NCBI GenBank assembly: GCA_028066055.1
Contig: JALCBY010000008.1
Coordinates: 83,786-147,785, forward strand
Direction of reading: 5' to 3'
Source of the DNA: Hyphomicrobiaceae bacterium
GTDB lineage: Bacteria; Pseudomonadota; Alphaproteobacteria; Rhizobiales; Methyloligellaceae
Length of the DNA stretch: 64,000 nucleotides
The notes beneath the pieces were generated by a model. The model was not told the DNA's origin. It saw only the letters and a program-made list of their open reading frames with translations, and made no database searches. A program made the position numbers and the translations under genes. This document shows positions 45,928 to 54,553 of the stretch, piece by piece. Position 1 is the first letter of the stretch. The number at the start of each line of letters is the position of its first letter.

Positions 45928-48321
45928 ATGAAATCCAAGCGTAGCAATCGATGCGTGCGCGAGTTTGTGCGTGACTTTTCGATCGGCGTAGCCGTGTTCG
46001 TGGCCGTCATTGTACTGGCCATTCTCGACAGCCGCGCGGCGCGACCGGCGCCGGCGATCGGATCGGCCGCGCCGGCCCCCAGCATCTCCGTTTCGCCGGA
46101 CTGGGCGGAAGCCCTTTCCGCAAACGAGGTGAAGAGCGGAACGCTCGTCGTGCGCAAAGTGACAGGCGACGACAAAACAACGATACAAATAGCCCCGGCC
46201 CAGCGCCTCGACACCAATGTTGACGTGACGGTTAGCGGACCGGTCGCCCGAACCACGGTCACGCAGCGTTTCCGGAACACCGGAAACACGTGGGTCGAAG
46301 GCATTTACGCGTATCCCCTGCCCGCCCGTTCAACTGTCGACACATTGTCCATGCGGATCGGCAAGCGCGTAATCAGGGGCGAGATCGTGCCTCGTGCCGT
46401 CGCGCAGGAACTGTTCGAAGTGGCGTCGAGCACCGGACGAAACACAAAGCCTCCGGTCAGATATCGGCCCGATATGTTCATGGCGTCGGTCGCGAGAATA
46501 GCCCCCGGAGAGGTGGTCAAGGTAAAGATCGAATTCCAGGAATTGCTGCGCGGGAATGGAGGGATTTACGCCCTCCGGATCCCCCTAGTGGCCGCACCCC
46601 GGCTTGCTCCCAAGTCTTACTTACAACCGGTAAAACTTGACGGGCATGCCGGGGTGCCTGGCCAAGCCGGGCACGTGGATAAAGCGGGCGACCAGAAGGT
46701 CAATAGAGTTTCATTGCGCGTGCGCATTAATGCCGGTTTTCCGCTTGGCGAAGTTAAGAGCGAGTCGCACGAAATCTCCTTGCGGCGTACGGGCGATGCA
46801 ACGGCAATCGTGAGCCTGCATCAAGGCGCCGCCCGTGCTGACCGCGATTTTGAACTGACATGGGACACGAAACGGGCTGCCGCTCCGCTGACAACCGCAT
46901 TCCACCAAAAGCTCGGAGAAGATGACTATATCCTCACGATGCTCGCACCACCCAAAGCGAGCGCCGCACCGCTGCCGATGTCCCGCGAGGTGGTCTTCGT
47001 AGTGGATTCCTCTGTTTCCATGAAGGGCAAGCCCCTTGATCAGGTAAGGCAGAGCCTGACGTCGGCGCTTGAAAGGCTGCGCCCCGGAGACCGGTTCAAC
47101 ATTATCGGCTTCAATGGCGAGAACGCGAAACTGTTTCGGGAGCCTGTCGCGGTGACGAAATCCAGCCTTGGCATTGCCGCGGGATTCGTGGAACGGATGC
47201 GGGCTGAAGGTGAAGCCCTGATGCTGCCTGCACTTGAAGCAGCCCTGGCCGATTCGCGCAAGAAGGACAGCCAGCGCGTGCGCCAGATCGTCCTTTTGAC
47301 AGGCGGCGCAGTCTCGAGCGATAGCGCATTCCTGTCCACGCTCGCGCAAAAGCGTGGCCGTTCGCGGGTGTTCATTGTCGGAATCGGATCCATTCCGAAT
47401 GAACCACTCATGCGACGGGCAGCCGAGATTGGCCGCGGCGCATTCATGGATATACCGTCGCAAGCCGAGATCTCGGACAAGCTTTCCGCTTTCTTCGAGC
47501 GCCTCGAACGTCCCGTCATCACAGATCTGAAGCTGGAATGGGCATCAGGCGTGCGCGTCGATTCCTGGCCCAATCCGCTTCCCGACCTTTATCTCAACGC
47601 CCCCCTCATCCTCACGGCGCGCATATCGGCACTGAAGGGCGAGATGAAACTGTCGGGAAAGATTGCCGGACAGCCCTGGTCACAGAAAATCGCTCTCACC
47701 GATTCACGGATCGGATCGGGCATCGGCAGGTTCTGGGCCCGGCACAAGGTCGCCTCACTCAAGGCGCGAAGCTACACCGGACAGAGCGCGCATGATGTCA
47801 ACCGGGCCATAGAGACCGTCGCACTCGCACATGGCCTGGTAGGCCGAACAACCAGTCTGGTCGCGATCGACGTCACACCGCCACGGCCTGAAAATCAACC
47901 GCTTGCCAGCGAAAGCCTTCCGATCGATCTCCCGGCCGGCTGGATCTACGACAACAACTCCAATACCCGGCTGGCGGGACTGACTGGTCCGTCAGACGCA
48001 AAATCCAACGGTCGCTTTGGCGAAAAAAACCAAGCATTGCGGATCGTCACCTCTCCGACGGCGGGCAAAGCTGTGGCGGACAAAACAGCGCTCGAACAGG
48101 CGGCGCTGCGGCTCGCCGGCAAGACGAACGCGAATGGCGCGCTTCAGGGAACACAGCCGTCAGATAGTGCGGCAGATGGCCTGACCAGCCGGACCTGGAT
48201 TCTCACAACCATGGCGGTGATTTTTTCCCTCATGAGCGCGCTGACACTCGGGCTCTGGCGGCATCTCAGGCGTTCGGTAGAGCCGGCGCGCCGGCGGCGC
48301 GGAGACAATCAGGCGTTCTAA
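45928..48321 (+). CDS. VIT and von Willebrand A domain surface protein (marine sortase-target type)
   Basis: The 797-residue protein starts with an N-terminal signal anchor (GVAVFVAVIVLAILDS). A VIT domain (about 60-200) has TVTQRFRNTGNTWVEGIYAYP and VPRAVAQELFEVASSTGRN. A vWA domain starts at REVVFVVDSSVSMKGKPLDQ (about residue 351, MIDAS DxSxS). A C-terminal membrane helix (ILTTMAVIFSLMSALTLGLW) is followed by an Arg cluster. The arrangement matches the proteobacterial sortase-target family (TIGR03788-like), but no LPxTG-like box is obvious before the last helix and no sortase gene adjoins. The ATG at 45928 follows GAGGGC. Confidence 0.88.
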   Translation: MKSKRSNRCVREFVRDFSIGVAVFVAVIVLAILDSRAARPAPAIGSAAPAPSISVSPDWAEALSANEVKSGTLVVRKVTGDDKTTIQIAPAQRLDTNVDVTVSGPVARTTVTQRFRNTGNTWVEGIYAYPLPARSTVDTLSMRIGKRVIRGEIVPRAVAQELFEVASSTGRNTKPPVRYRPDMFMASVARIAPGEVVKVKIEFQELLRGNGGIYALRIPLVAAPRLAPKSYLQPVKLDGHAGVPGQAGHVDKAGDQKVNRVSLRVRINAGFPLGEVKSESHEISLRRTGDATAIVSLHQGAARADRDFELTWDTKRAAAPLTTAFHQKLGEDDYILTMLAPPKASAAPLPMSREVVFVVDSSVSMKGKPLDQVRQSLTSALERLRPGDRFNIIGFNGENAKLFREPVAVTKSSLGIAAGFVERMRAEGEALMLPALEAALADSRKKDSQRVRQIVLLTGGAVSSDSAFLSTLAQKRGRSRVFIVGIGSIPNEPLMRRAAEIGRGAFMDIPSQAEISDKLSAFFERLERPVITDLKLEWASGVRVDSWPNPLPDLYLNAPLILTARISALKGEMKLSGKIAGQPWSQKIALTDSRIGSGIGRFWARHKVASLKARSYTGQSAHDVNRAIETVALAHGLVGRTTSLVAIDVTPPRPENQPLASESLPIDLPAGWIYDNNSNTRLAGLTGPSDAKSNGRFGEKNQALRIVTSPTAGKAVADKTALEQAALRLAGKTNANGALQGTQPSDSAADGLTSRTWILTTMAVIFSLMSALTLGLWRHLRRSVEPARRRRGDNQAF

Positions 48322-48355
48322 CAGACGGCCCTGTTGCCGACAGCGCCTTGTCCGC

Positions 48356-49234
48356 TCACGTGGCGCGCAGATTGAACTCGCGTTTCCACGCCTGGGGGAC
48401 GCGTCCGACATGCTCCTCAATATCACGGGCCATCGCCCGATAGCGCAGACGCAGTTCCTTGCGCAGGTCTGCCGGCATGCGCGCCTTCTGGGACGGGTTG
48501 TGGCGTTCGTTCAACCCACTGAAACGATCCGGATCGTCGGCCACGCCCAGAAATTGGCAGATGCGCGCGAGGGCCGCGCGCCGGTCCGCATGTATGTCTT
48601 CGTAAAATTCCAGATGCACCTGCCCGGCCGGAAACACCGCCGATAGAGCATTCAGGACCGCAATATAATCCGACAAGGCCTTGAACCGTTCCTCATCCGC
48701 CATTGCAAGCATCTGCGATGTGCTGAGCGCATCGGCATTCAGTTTTCGCGATCGGCACAGATGCAGGAGATGTGACCATGCACGAGTTACCGGATTGCGC
48801 ATGATGAAAACGATCCGCGCATCGGGTGCGAGCCGTTTCAGGTGTCGCAGTCCCGATTCACCGATCAGAGCATATTCGGGTGTAATCTCTCCCGCGATCT
48901 TCCGATCGCCCCGCTCAGCAAACAGGGACGCATACCAGTCATCATCGAGAGTGGCGCGCATGTAGTTGCGGTACCAGTCGCCCTGCGCGCGATGCTCGCG
49001 CCATTTGCTCCACTGGGTCCACAAACGCTGATGGTATTTGCGGTAGCGCGACCGGCGTTTTCTCGGACCCAAATGATCCGTCAGCCCGGCGATATGGTCG
49101 AAATAGTGGATTTCCTTGACGGGCGTCATGAACACATCGTCATGGCGTGCCAGCATGCGGGCCAGCCATGTCGTTCCCGCCTTCTGGGCGCCGATGCAAA
49201 CGAAATAATCCGGAATGGTTGCCTGGCGTTCCAT
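48356..49234 (-). CDS. Sulfotransferase
   Basis: The 292-residue enzyme transfers sulfate from PAPS. The 5'-phosphosulfate loop is VCIGAQKAGTTWLARML at the N-terminus, and the 3'-phosphate site is IVFIMRNPVTRAWSHLLHL near residue 140. The acceptor is not readable; close relatives act on carbohydrates or lipids. ATG 49234 is preceded by a TTG codon that extends the frame by one. It converges on the VIT/vWA gene, 34 bases away. Confidence 0.93.
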   Translation of the reverse strand: MERQATIPDYFVCIGAQKAGTTWLARMLARHDDVFMTPVKEIHYFDHIAGLTDHLGPRKRRSRYRKYHQRLWTQWSKWREHRAQGDWYRNYMRATLDDDWYASLFAERGDRKIAGEITPEYALIGESGLRHLKRLAPDARIVFIMRNPVTRAWSHLLHLCRSRKLNADALSTSQMLAMADEERFKALSDYIAVLNALSAVFPAGQVHLEFYEDIHADRRAALARICQFLGVADDPDRFSGLNERHNPSQKARMPADLRKELRLRYRAMARDIEEHVGRVPQAWKREFNLRAT

Positions 49235-49378
49235 CAAGATAACCGGTTCACCTGCCGTTTTCGCCGCGTCTCATCATCGCTGAATCACTGACATATCGCC
49301 GTCATGCATGGGTTCATATCAAGTGACTGCGAATCACATGCTACGCTTTCCCATTGCGAATCATCGAGGGAGCGAAAG

Positions 49379-49564
49379 ATGGCAAACCTCACACCACCGA
49401 CCAAAATGAATTTCAACATTTCCGTGATTCTGGGCGTCATCGCGTTGGTCTTGTACTTCGTCAACGTGTTTGGGATCGCGACAATCTCCATGAATCTTGC
49501 ATTCTGGATTGCCGCTGCGGCCTGGATCGTGCTGACGGCGGGCGTGTGCATGAAGGGCGTCTAG
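49379..49564 (+). CDS. Tiny two-helix membrane protein (61 residues)
   Basis: Two hydrophobic segments (SVILGVIALVLYFVNVFGI and LAFWIAAAAWIVLTAGVC) are joined by a short turn, with a KGV end. The ribosome site GAGGGAG precedes the ATG by seven bases. It is similar along its length to the 56-residue protein at 50266-50436: both start with a L-x-x-PT stretch, continue F-x-x-SV-x-L and end in KG plus a hydrophobic residue, so they look like paralogs. Function unknown. Confidence 0.75.
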   Translation: MANLTPPTKMNFNISVILGVIALVLYFVNVFGIATISMNLAFWIAAAAWIVLTAGVCMKGV

Positions 49565-49653
49565 TCCCCGCGGCGGGGCCTTAGCATCTTGCCGAAGCCT
49601 TTTGCGCCGTTCGAGGACCCCATTACTTCGTTGCCGTGACCGGGCGGTGATTC

Positions 49654-50184
49654 CTACTGGCCCGCTTCGACAACCTGCTTCAGCTTGTCGAGACCCATTT
49701 CGTAGTCTTTCCCGACCCAACGGTCGAACATGAGGCCCATCCAGCGCCGGATCGGATTGTTTCCGGTGTTGGTCTCGAATATCCAGATCACCTTTGTACC
49801 GGCGCCATCAGGACGGAGTTGATACGACGCCGTGGCGCCTCCCATGTCACCGAAGTCAAGGTTCACCTTCACGAATGAGTTCGGCTGGCTTTCGACAACT
49901 TCCTGCGATCCGGTTTCGAACTCGTCGCTGCTCCACTCCATCTTGGCGCCTTTGCCCTCGGCCGGTCCCGAGAAGGTATATTTCATATCCGGGTCGCGTG
50001 CCGCCCATGGCGACCATTCGTTGAAGCGTTTCGGGCTGTTCACGTAAGGAAAGACGTCCGCCTCCGGAGCATTAATGACCTTGGAGCGCGCGACCGTGAT
50101 TTCCTGCGGCAACGCAAAAGCAACCACAATCAGCAGGACCAGCAACAGAACGATACCAAGTAAAAGCCTGACCAACGGGCGCAT
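49654..50184 (-). CDS. SRPBCC-fold (START-like) membrane-anchored protein
   Basis: The 176-residue protein has an N-terminal helix anchor (LLLGIVLLLVLLIVVAFAL) and a lipid-binding-type SRPBCC domain: VINAPEADVFPYVNSPKRFN, WSPWAARDPDMKYTFSG and a C-terminal helix VGKDYEMGLDKLKQVVEAG. Related proteins bind hydrophobic ligands. A strong AGGAGAG ribosome site precedes the ATG. It lies between two paralogous tiny membrane proteins coded on the other strand. Confidence 0.88.
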   Translation of the reverse strand: MRPLVRLLLGIVLLLVLLIVVAFALPQEITVARSKVINAPEADVFPYVNSPKRFNEWSPWAARDPDMKYTFSGPAEGKGAKMEWSSDEFETGSQEVVESQPNSFVKVNLDFGDMGGATASYQLRPDGAGTKVIWIFETNTGNNPIRRWMGLMFDRWVGKDYEMGLDKLKQVVEAGQ

Positions 50185-50265
50185 TATCCTCTCTCCTTAC
50201 TGTCCGACTTACTGCCGGTACAAAATACGGCTAGACTGCGCCGCGTCAACGAAATGGAGGTGACA

Positions 50266-50436
50266 ATGAACCTCAGTGCACCAACCACTCCTGTTTTTCT
50301 TGTTTCAGTCGTTTTGGCAATCCTTGCGGTCCTCGGAACAGCCGCATCCATACCCGTTGTGAGCGGGAACCAGCTCTGGTTTGCCTTGATCGCCTACCTC
50401 GTATTGTTCATCGGCAACATCGCGAAGGGCTTGTAG
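50266..50436 (+). CDS. Tiny two-helix membrane protein (56 residues)
   Basis: The protein has helix one PVFLVSVVLAILAVLGTAAS and helix two LWFALIAYLVLFIGNIA, ending KGL. The ATG at 50266 is preceded by TGGAGGTGA, which rules out the in-frame ATG at 50254 that lies upstream of the ribosome site. It is a paralog of the 61-residue protein at 49379-49564. It diverges from the SRPBCC gene; function unknown. Confidence 0.75.
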   Translation: MNLSAPTTPVFLVSVVLAILAVLGTAASIPVVSGNQLWFALIAYLVLFIGNIAKGL

Positions 50437-50472
50437 CACAACTTTTCAATAGGTGTATGCTGCGAAATATGG

Positions 50473-50501
50473 TGTGTGATGTGCCGTTGGCGCATCACAC
50501 A
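50473..50501 (+). terminator. 13-bp hairpin after the tiny membrane protein
   Basis: TGTGTGATGTGCC (50473-50485) pairs with GGCGCATCACACA (50489-50501) with one G-U pair and a 3-base loop. There is no T-run on the plus strand. Confidence 0.6.
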
Positions 50502-50502
50502 T

Positions 50503-50534
50503 GCAAAAGAAAAAGGGAGGCAACCGCCTCCCTT
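50503..50534 (-). terminator. Intrinsic terminator of the 28-residue peptide gene
   Basis: Read on the minus strand, AAGGGAGGC pairs with GCCTCCCTT (50513-50521 and 50526-50534) around GGTT and runs into TTTCTTTTG. It ends the small minus-strand transcript cleanly. Confidence 0.85.
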
Positions 50535-50560
50535 GAACGTTCTGAGCGAGAGCGCCCGAT

Positions 50561-50647
50561 CTAGGAAAACGCAATCCCCGCAACAATCAACAGCGCAAAT
50601 CCAATCGCTGGAATGATCCAGGTGTTCTTTTTGACGAATGCCGACAT
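50561..50647 (-). CDS. 28-residue single-helix membrane peptide
   Basis: ATG 50647 is preceded by GGGAGAG at ideal distance. The peptide starts MSAFVKKNTW and continues as one hydrophobic helix (IIPAIGFALLIVAGIAF) before a stop. A candidate promoter lies 56 bases upstream of the start and a strong intrinsic terminator 27 bases downstream of the stop, so this looks like a complete one-gene transcript. It is too short for ordinary gene finders. The positive N-terminus suggests it stays inside-anchored in the inner membrane. Function unknown. Confidence 0.68.
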   Translation of the reverse strand: MSAFVKKNTWIIPAIGFALLIVAGIAFS

Positions 50648-50702
50648 TTTTCTCTCCCGTTGGCTTTGAATCGCAGCCGCTTGGCAACCTTTACCAACTC
50701 CG

Positions 50703-50730
50703 AGAGTATGCTCTTAAGCGTTGTTATCAA
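50703..50730 (-). promoter_or_regulatory. Candidate promoter of the 28-residue peptide gene
   Basis: On the minus strand TTGATA (50725-50730) and TACTCT (50703-50708) are 16 bases apart. A CTTAAG palindrome lies in the spacer. Confidence 0.5.
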
Positions 50731-50824
50731 TGCGCAAATCGGTTTAGGCCCAAGGTCTGACATACCAAAGAATTAGGCGGTTCGGATGAGCAACCGAGTC
50801 GCAGTTTCGGGATGTATGACCTTG

Positions 50825-51589
50825 TCAGAGCGCGGTCCAGACGCCGTAAGCACCTGAGGCAATGAGAATCAACAGCACCACGGCGCGAAATCGCTCTTCG
50901 CTGAGATATCGGGTGACATAGTGACCCAGAAATGCTCCCCCAATGACAAAGGGGGTCAACTTGGCTGCGAGCAACCAGGTCTCACCGGTCATTCCGCCCC
51001 ACACGGTGTGCACGAGCGACACGGAGCCATACGAAAACCCGAACAGCAGGAGCGTCGCCGCGCGACTGATCTGTTTTCGCACATGCCGCGCCAGCAAATA
51101 GAGAACAACAACCGGTCCCGGCATGGCGAGCGCCACCGCCATGACGCCGGAGATGAACCCGATTGCCAACTCGCTGAGCAGCTGCGGCTTGAATTCTTCG
51201 ACGGCGAATCCTGCTGACGCTGCGCGGGAGAGCCGCCATTCCCGCACGATCAGCAGCAGCGCGAACGCCGTTATGAGAACGCCAACCACGATTTTGATGC
51301 TGTCGAGATCAGCCGCCTTGTATGCCGCCAGACCAACGGGAAACCCGAGCACCGATCCGATCATCAGATGCGCAAGCAGCCTGTAAGGTGCCCCGTCGAG
51401 CAGACGGCGCATCAGCACAAGGGAGATCACGAAATTTATGACGGCCGTCACCTGGATTGCCGTCAGCGAACCCATGATCAGAAGGAAAAAGGGAACCGCC
51501 ATGATAGCGAAGCCGAAACCGGTCGCAGCCTGAACCGTTGCGGCAAAAAAAGCGACACCGGCAAGTGCGACAAAGCTGAGAATGTCCAT
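50825..51589 (-). CDS. TauE/SafE-family sulfite/organosulfur exporter
   Basis: The 254-residue protein has about eight membrane helices in two repeats: VALAGVAFFAATVQAATGFGF at the start and TPFVIGGAFLGHYVTRYL near the end. The QAATGFG stretch and the GFPVGLAAYK motif fit the family. Members export sulfite, sulfoacetate or related anions, so the substrate stays open. ATG 51589 was chosen because the upstream extension is short and basic. Confidence 0.9.
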   Translation of the reverse strand: MDILSFVALAGVAFFAATVQAATGFGFAIMAVPFFLLIMGSLTAIQVTAVINFVISLVLMRRLLDGAPYRLLAHLMIGSVLGFPVGLAAYKAADLDSIKIVVGVLITAFALLLIVREWRLSRAASAGFAVEEFKPQLLSELAIGFISGVMAVALAMPGPVVVLYLLARHVRKQISRAATLLLFGFSYGSVSLVHTVWGGMTGETWLLAAKLTPFVIGGAFLGHYVTRYLSEERFRAVVLLILIASGAYGVWTAL

Positions 51590-51752
51590 CTGGAATCGGT
51601 GCCCCCGGAGTGCGCGCACTAATACATACCCGAGACGCCCTCACAAGTCGCATTAAAGCCCCTCTCGACCCGACGCAGCACGTCCTCTATATCTCCGGGC
51701 GAATGAGTATCGGCTCCATCATCCGGAGCCATTCAAACCCGGAGTGACTCCC

Positions 51753-52235
51753 ATGGCGAACTGGCGCGTTTACCTTTCAGGCGAAATACATACCGATTGG
51801 CGGGAACAGATTGAGGCCGGCACAAAGGCGGCTGACCTCCCGGTGGAATTCTCCGCCCCGGTTACAAATCATGCATTCTCCGACGACTGCGGGGTCGCGA
51901 TACTGGGGGCGGAGGAGAACGCCTTCTGGAAGGATCGTAAAGGCGCCGGCGTCAATGCGATCCGCACGCGCACGCTGATCGAGCAGGCCGATGTCGTGGT
52001 GGTTCGTTTCGGGAATCAGTACAAGCAGTGGAATGCGGCCTTCGACGCGGGCTTCGCTGCGGCCCTCGGAAAGCCGCTGATCATCATGCATGGCCCGGAC
52101 CATGCGCATGCCCTTAAAGAAGTCGACGGCGCGGCCCAGGCTGTCGCCGAAACACCGGAACAGATCGTCGCTATTTTGCGTTACGTGATCACGGGCGACT
52201 TGCAGCCAGTCGCAACGGCGCATGCGGCAGAATAG
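51753..52235 (+). CDS. YtoQ-family protein
   Basis: The 160-residue protein resembles nucleoside 2-deoxyribosyltransferase-like folds: WRVYLSGEIHTDWREQIEAG at the N-terminus, ADVVVVRFGNQYKQWNAAFD in the middle, and GKPLIIMHGPDHAHALKEVD near the end. The YtoQ family has no confirmed reaction. The ATG at 51753 follows GGAGTG. It converges on the anti-sigma gene. Confidence 0.88.
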   Translation: MANWRVYLSGEIHTDWREQIEAGTKAADLPVEFSAPVTNHAFSDDCGVAILGAEENAFWKDRKGAGVNAIRTRTLIEQADVVVVRFGNQYKQWNAAFDAGFAAALGKPLIIMHGPDHAHALKEVDGAAQAVAETPEQIVAILRYVITGDLQPVATAHAAE

Positions 52236-52258
52236 CAAGCCTCTGATTGACTGATTTT

Positions 52259-53131
52259 TTATGACACGCGTTGCTGAAGCGTACGTGCGATCCGGTCAAG
52301 CTCACTCTTGGGCACATCACCGATGACCATGAAGCCGAAGTCATCGCTATCCCAATAAACGATGTTGAGCCCCAACCGCTGCTCCTGTTTCAGATCATGC
52401 GGCTTGCGCTTGCCCTTGATGATGCAAAAGGAAACCGGCGTCTTGCCGTCCGCCAGATATGCGACCTGAACGAGCTTCTTACCTCCGAACTTCAGCACGT
52501 TAGCGCGCTTCAATTGTAACGGTCCGACGGTGACCTTTTCCGCCGTCAGGTCCAGCCCGAGATATTCGGATACGGCGCGCATCCCCTCAGCGCGTTGCTG
52601 CGCATCCTTTCCGGTGTTCTCCAGCGTCTGGGTGATGAACAGGGACTGATACTCGGCAACCGCCGCCCGCCAGCCTTTCTTCGTCCACGTATCAGACGCC
52701 ATCTGCGGCTGACTTCCCGGTAATTCCAGCAACCGGCTTGAAAACAGACCACCGGCAAAAACAGCGAGCAGAACAATGGCCGCTGCCAGCACACGCCAAC
52801 CGCCCCAGGGTTCGCTGCGGATTTGTGCCGGGCCGCCAACAACGCGCGGTGCCGGACGGGTCAGTTCGGGAGGCACTACTTCGGGCGGCGGCTCTTTGAC
52901 GCGTTTCAGGATCTCCTGGAGTTTTTTCTCAGGCGCTTCTGTAAGCAGAGCGCCATAGGCCTCTTCGAATTGGCGATCGCCGCGGCGCAGCAGATCCAGA
53001 CGGGCCTCAAGCTTCCGGTCGAGCTTGACCTCGCGCTCGACATTCGCGGCGGTATCGTCATCCAGCATCCCGTCGAGATAGGCGACAAGCTGCTCATCCG
53101 TGACAGGGCCTTGATCGCGCCAGTTGCTCAT
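52259..53131 (-). CDS. Anti-sigma factor (membrane-spanning)
   Basis: The 290-residue protein has an N-terminal anti-sigma domain (DEQLVAYLDGMLDDDTAANV, LDLLRRGDRQFEEAY), a proline-rich linker, one transmembrane helix (VLAAAIVLLAVFAGGLFSS) near residue 120, and a periplasmic domain (residues 145-290). It overlaps the sigma gene stop by four bases (ATGA), which fits a coupled pair. It would hold the ECF sigma factor at the membrane until a signal from outside releases it. No zinc-binding HxxxCxxC motif is seen, so it is not a typical ZAS protein. Confidence 0.88.
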   Translation of the reverse strand: MSNWRDQGPVTDEQLVAYLDGMLDDDTAANVEREVKLDRKLEARLDLLRRGDRQFEEAYGALLTEAPEKKLQEILKRVKEPPPEVVPPELTRPAPRVVGGPAQIRSEPWGGWRVLAAAIVLLAVFAGGLFSSRLLELPGSQPQMASDTWTKKGWRAAVAEYQSLFITQTLENTGKDAQQRAEGMRAVSEYLGLDLTAEKVTVGPLQLKRANVLKFGGKKLVQVAYLADGKTPVSFCIIKGKRKPHDLKQEQRLGLNIVYWDSDDFGFMVIGDVPKSELDRIARTLQQRVS

Positions 53132-53664
53132 CGGTCTTGACCTGTTCGTCTTTTACCCGGTGCGCCCTCTTGATTGAGTTCGCCGAGTTTCGCACGCGCT
53201 GCCGCCAGCCGGCTCATGATCGTTCCGACCGGAACGTCCAGCGTTTCAGCGGCTTCCTTGTATGTCAGGCCTTCGGCATAGACGAGAAAGACCGTCTCGC
53301 GCTGAACTTCAGGCAACGCCTGCACCTCTGCTAACACCTGACGCGCGAAAATATTCGTTTCGACCTCTGCGGCACCATCAGCTATGAGTGCTTCCTCAGC
53401 GCTCACAAACCCCGCGCCGGTGCGAATTTTTTGCGATCGCAGTTCATTTTTCCATATTGAATTCAGGATAGAAAACAACCACCTATCGAGCCGCGTACCC
53501 TCCCGGAACTGATGGGCGCGTTCCAGAGCCCGCACGCACGTTGCCTGGACGAGATCCTCAGCCGCATCGCGATCTCCCGACAGGACGAGTCCATACCGCC
53601 AAAGGCGCGTCAGATACGCGCCGATTTCCGCACTAACAATCTCGTGAGACCCATCGCCCATCAT
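53128..53664 (-). CDS. ECF RNA polymerase sigma factor
   Basis: The 178-residue protein has region 2 (LVLSGDRDAAEDLVQATCVRALERA, WLFSILNSIWKNELRS) and region 4 (VQRETVFLVYAEGLTYKEAA, VPVGTIMSRLAAARAKL). No ribosome site clearly fixes the start; ATG 53664 gives a typical ECF length, whereas the frame runs upstream to 53736. It is followed by its anti-sigma partner and diverges from a secreted TPR protein, a probable target. Confidence 0.92.
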   Translation of the reverse strand: MMGDGSHEIVSAEIGAYLTRLWRYGLVLSGDRDAAEDLVQATCVRALERAHQFREGTRLDRWLFSILNSIWKNELRSQKIRTGAGFVSAEEALIADGAAEVETNIFARQVLAEVQALPEVQRETVFLVYAEGLTYKEAAETLDVPVGTIMSRLAAARAKLGELNQEGAPGKRRTGQDR

Positions 53665-53783
53665 TTTTTTGGTCTTAATATCGAATAAATCTCTGACTAG
53701 CGTGTTTACACCATGCAGACGCCCAATAGGACGCATACGCTAAACGTTCATAGCCTGAATCGAAGCAACGAAAGGTAATTGAA

Positions 53784-54389
53784 ATGTACAACACCTCCCA
53801 ACCGATTTCGCGCATGGCTGTAAAGTTTCTCACCGCAGCTTTCGTCAGCTCGGCCGCATTTCTCATCGTCTCGCCGGCATATGCCGCAGGTGGCGGCGGA
53901 CCGGCACCGACCTCCAATCCGTCCTGCTCGACGAAAACGACCAAGAATTCCTGCCAGGCTTTGGCCTACTGCTACTGGAGCGGCAGCGCCAACAAGTGCA
54001 AGAAGAGAAAGAACCAGTCTGAGCTGAGCCCGAGCCAGAAGCTCTATGCGGAAGGGAGAATTCTTGCCAAGACCGGCCACTATGAAAAGGCGATCAGCAT
54101 CCTGAAGACGGCGGATCAGAGCGATCCGCATGTTTTGAATTACCTGGGCTACAGCTACCGCAAGAGCGGCGACCTCACGACCGCGATTACCTACTACAAG
54201 GCCGCGCTTGCCATCGATCCGGACTTCGTTCTGGCGCGGGAATATCTCGGCGAGGGCTATGTGAAAGCCGGACGCCTGGATCTGGCGAAACTCGAACTGG
54301 AAGAGATCGGAAAACGTTGCGGCAAAGGCTGCAAGGAGTATGTGGAGCTCGCAGCCGTGATTGCCGGAACCGACACCGCCACCTGGTAG
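53784..54389 (+). CDS. Secreted Cys-rich tetratricopeptide-repeat protein
   Basis: The 201-residue protein has a signal peptide (FLTAAFVSSAAFLIVSPAYA), a short Cys-rich segment (CSTKTTKNSCQALAYCYW) that probably forms disulfides, and about three TPR units (YLGYSYRKSGDLTTAITYYK, LAREYLGEGYVKAGRLDLAK). TPRs bind partner proteins. It diverges from the ECF sigma gene, so it is a candidate target of that sigma factor. It ends before a strong terminator. Confidence 0.87.
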   Translation: MYNTSQPISRMAVKFLTAAFVSSAAFLIVSPAYAAGGGGPAPTSNPSCSTKTTKNSCQALAYCYWSGSANKCKKRKNQSELSPSQKLYAEGRILAKTGHYEKAISILKTADQSDPHVLNYLGYSYRKSGDLTTAITYYKAALAIDPDFVLAREYLGEGYVKAGRLDLAKLELEEIGKRCGKGCKEYVELAAVIAGTDTATW

Positions 54390-54439
54390 GCATCTGAGTA
54401 ATTATCGAGGCTCGCTCCCCCCAAGCCTCAGTGCGATCG

Positions 54440-54475
54440 ACCGGCCGTCTGCAAACCGCAGGCGGCCGGTTTTTT
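54440..54475 (+). terminator. Intrinsic terminator of the TPR gene
   Basis: ACCGGCCGTCTGC (54440-54452) pairs with GCAGGCGGCCGGT (54458-54470) with one G-U, then TTTTT. Confidence 0.92.
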
Positions 54476-54553
54476 AGTAGCGATTTGGAGAGCCGGTTCG
54501 CCTGCGCGTGTGCATAAGACATATCCTGAACGGAACGGAGATCTTCTCAGGGT

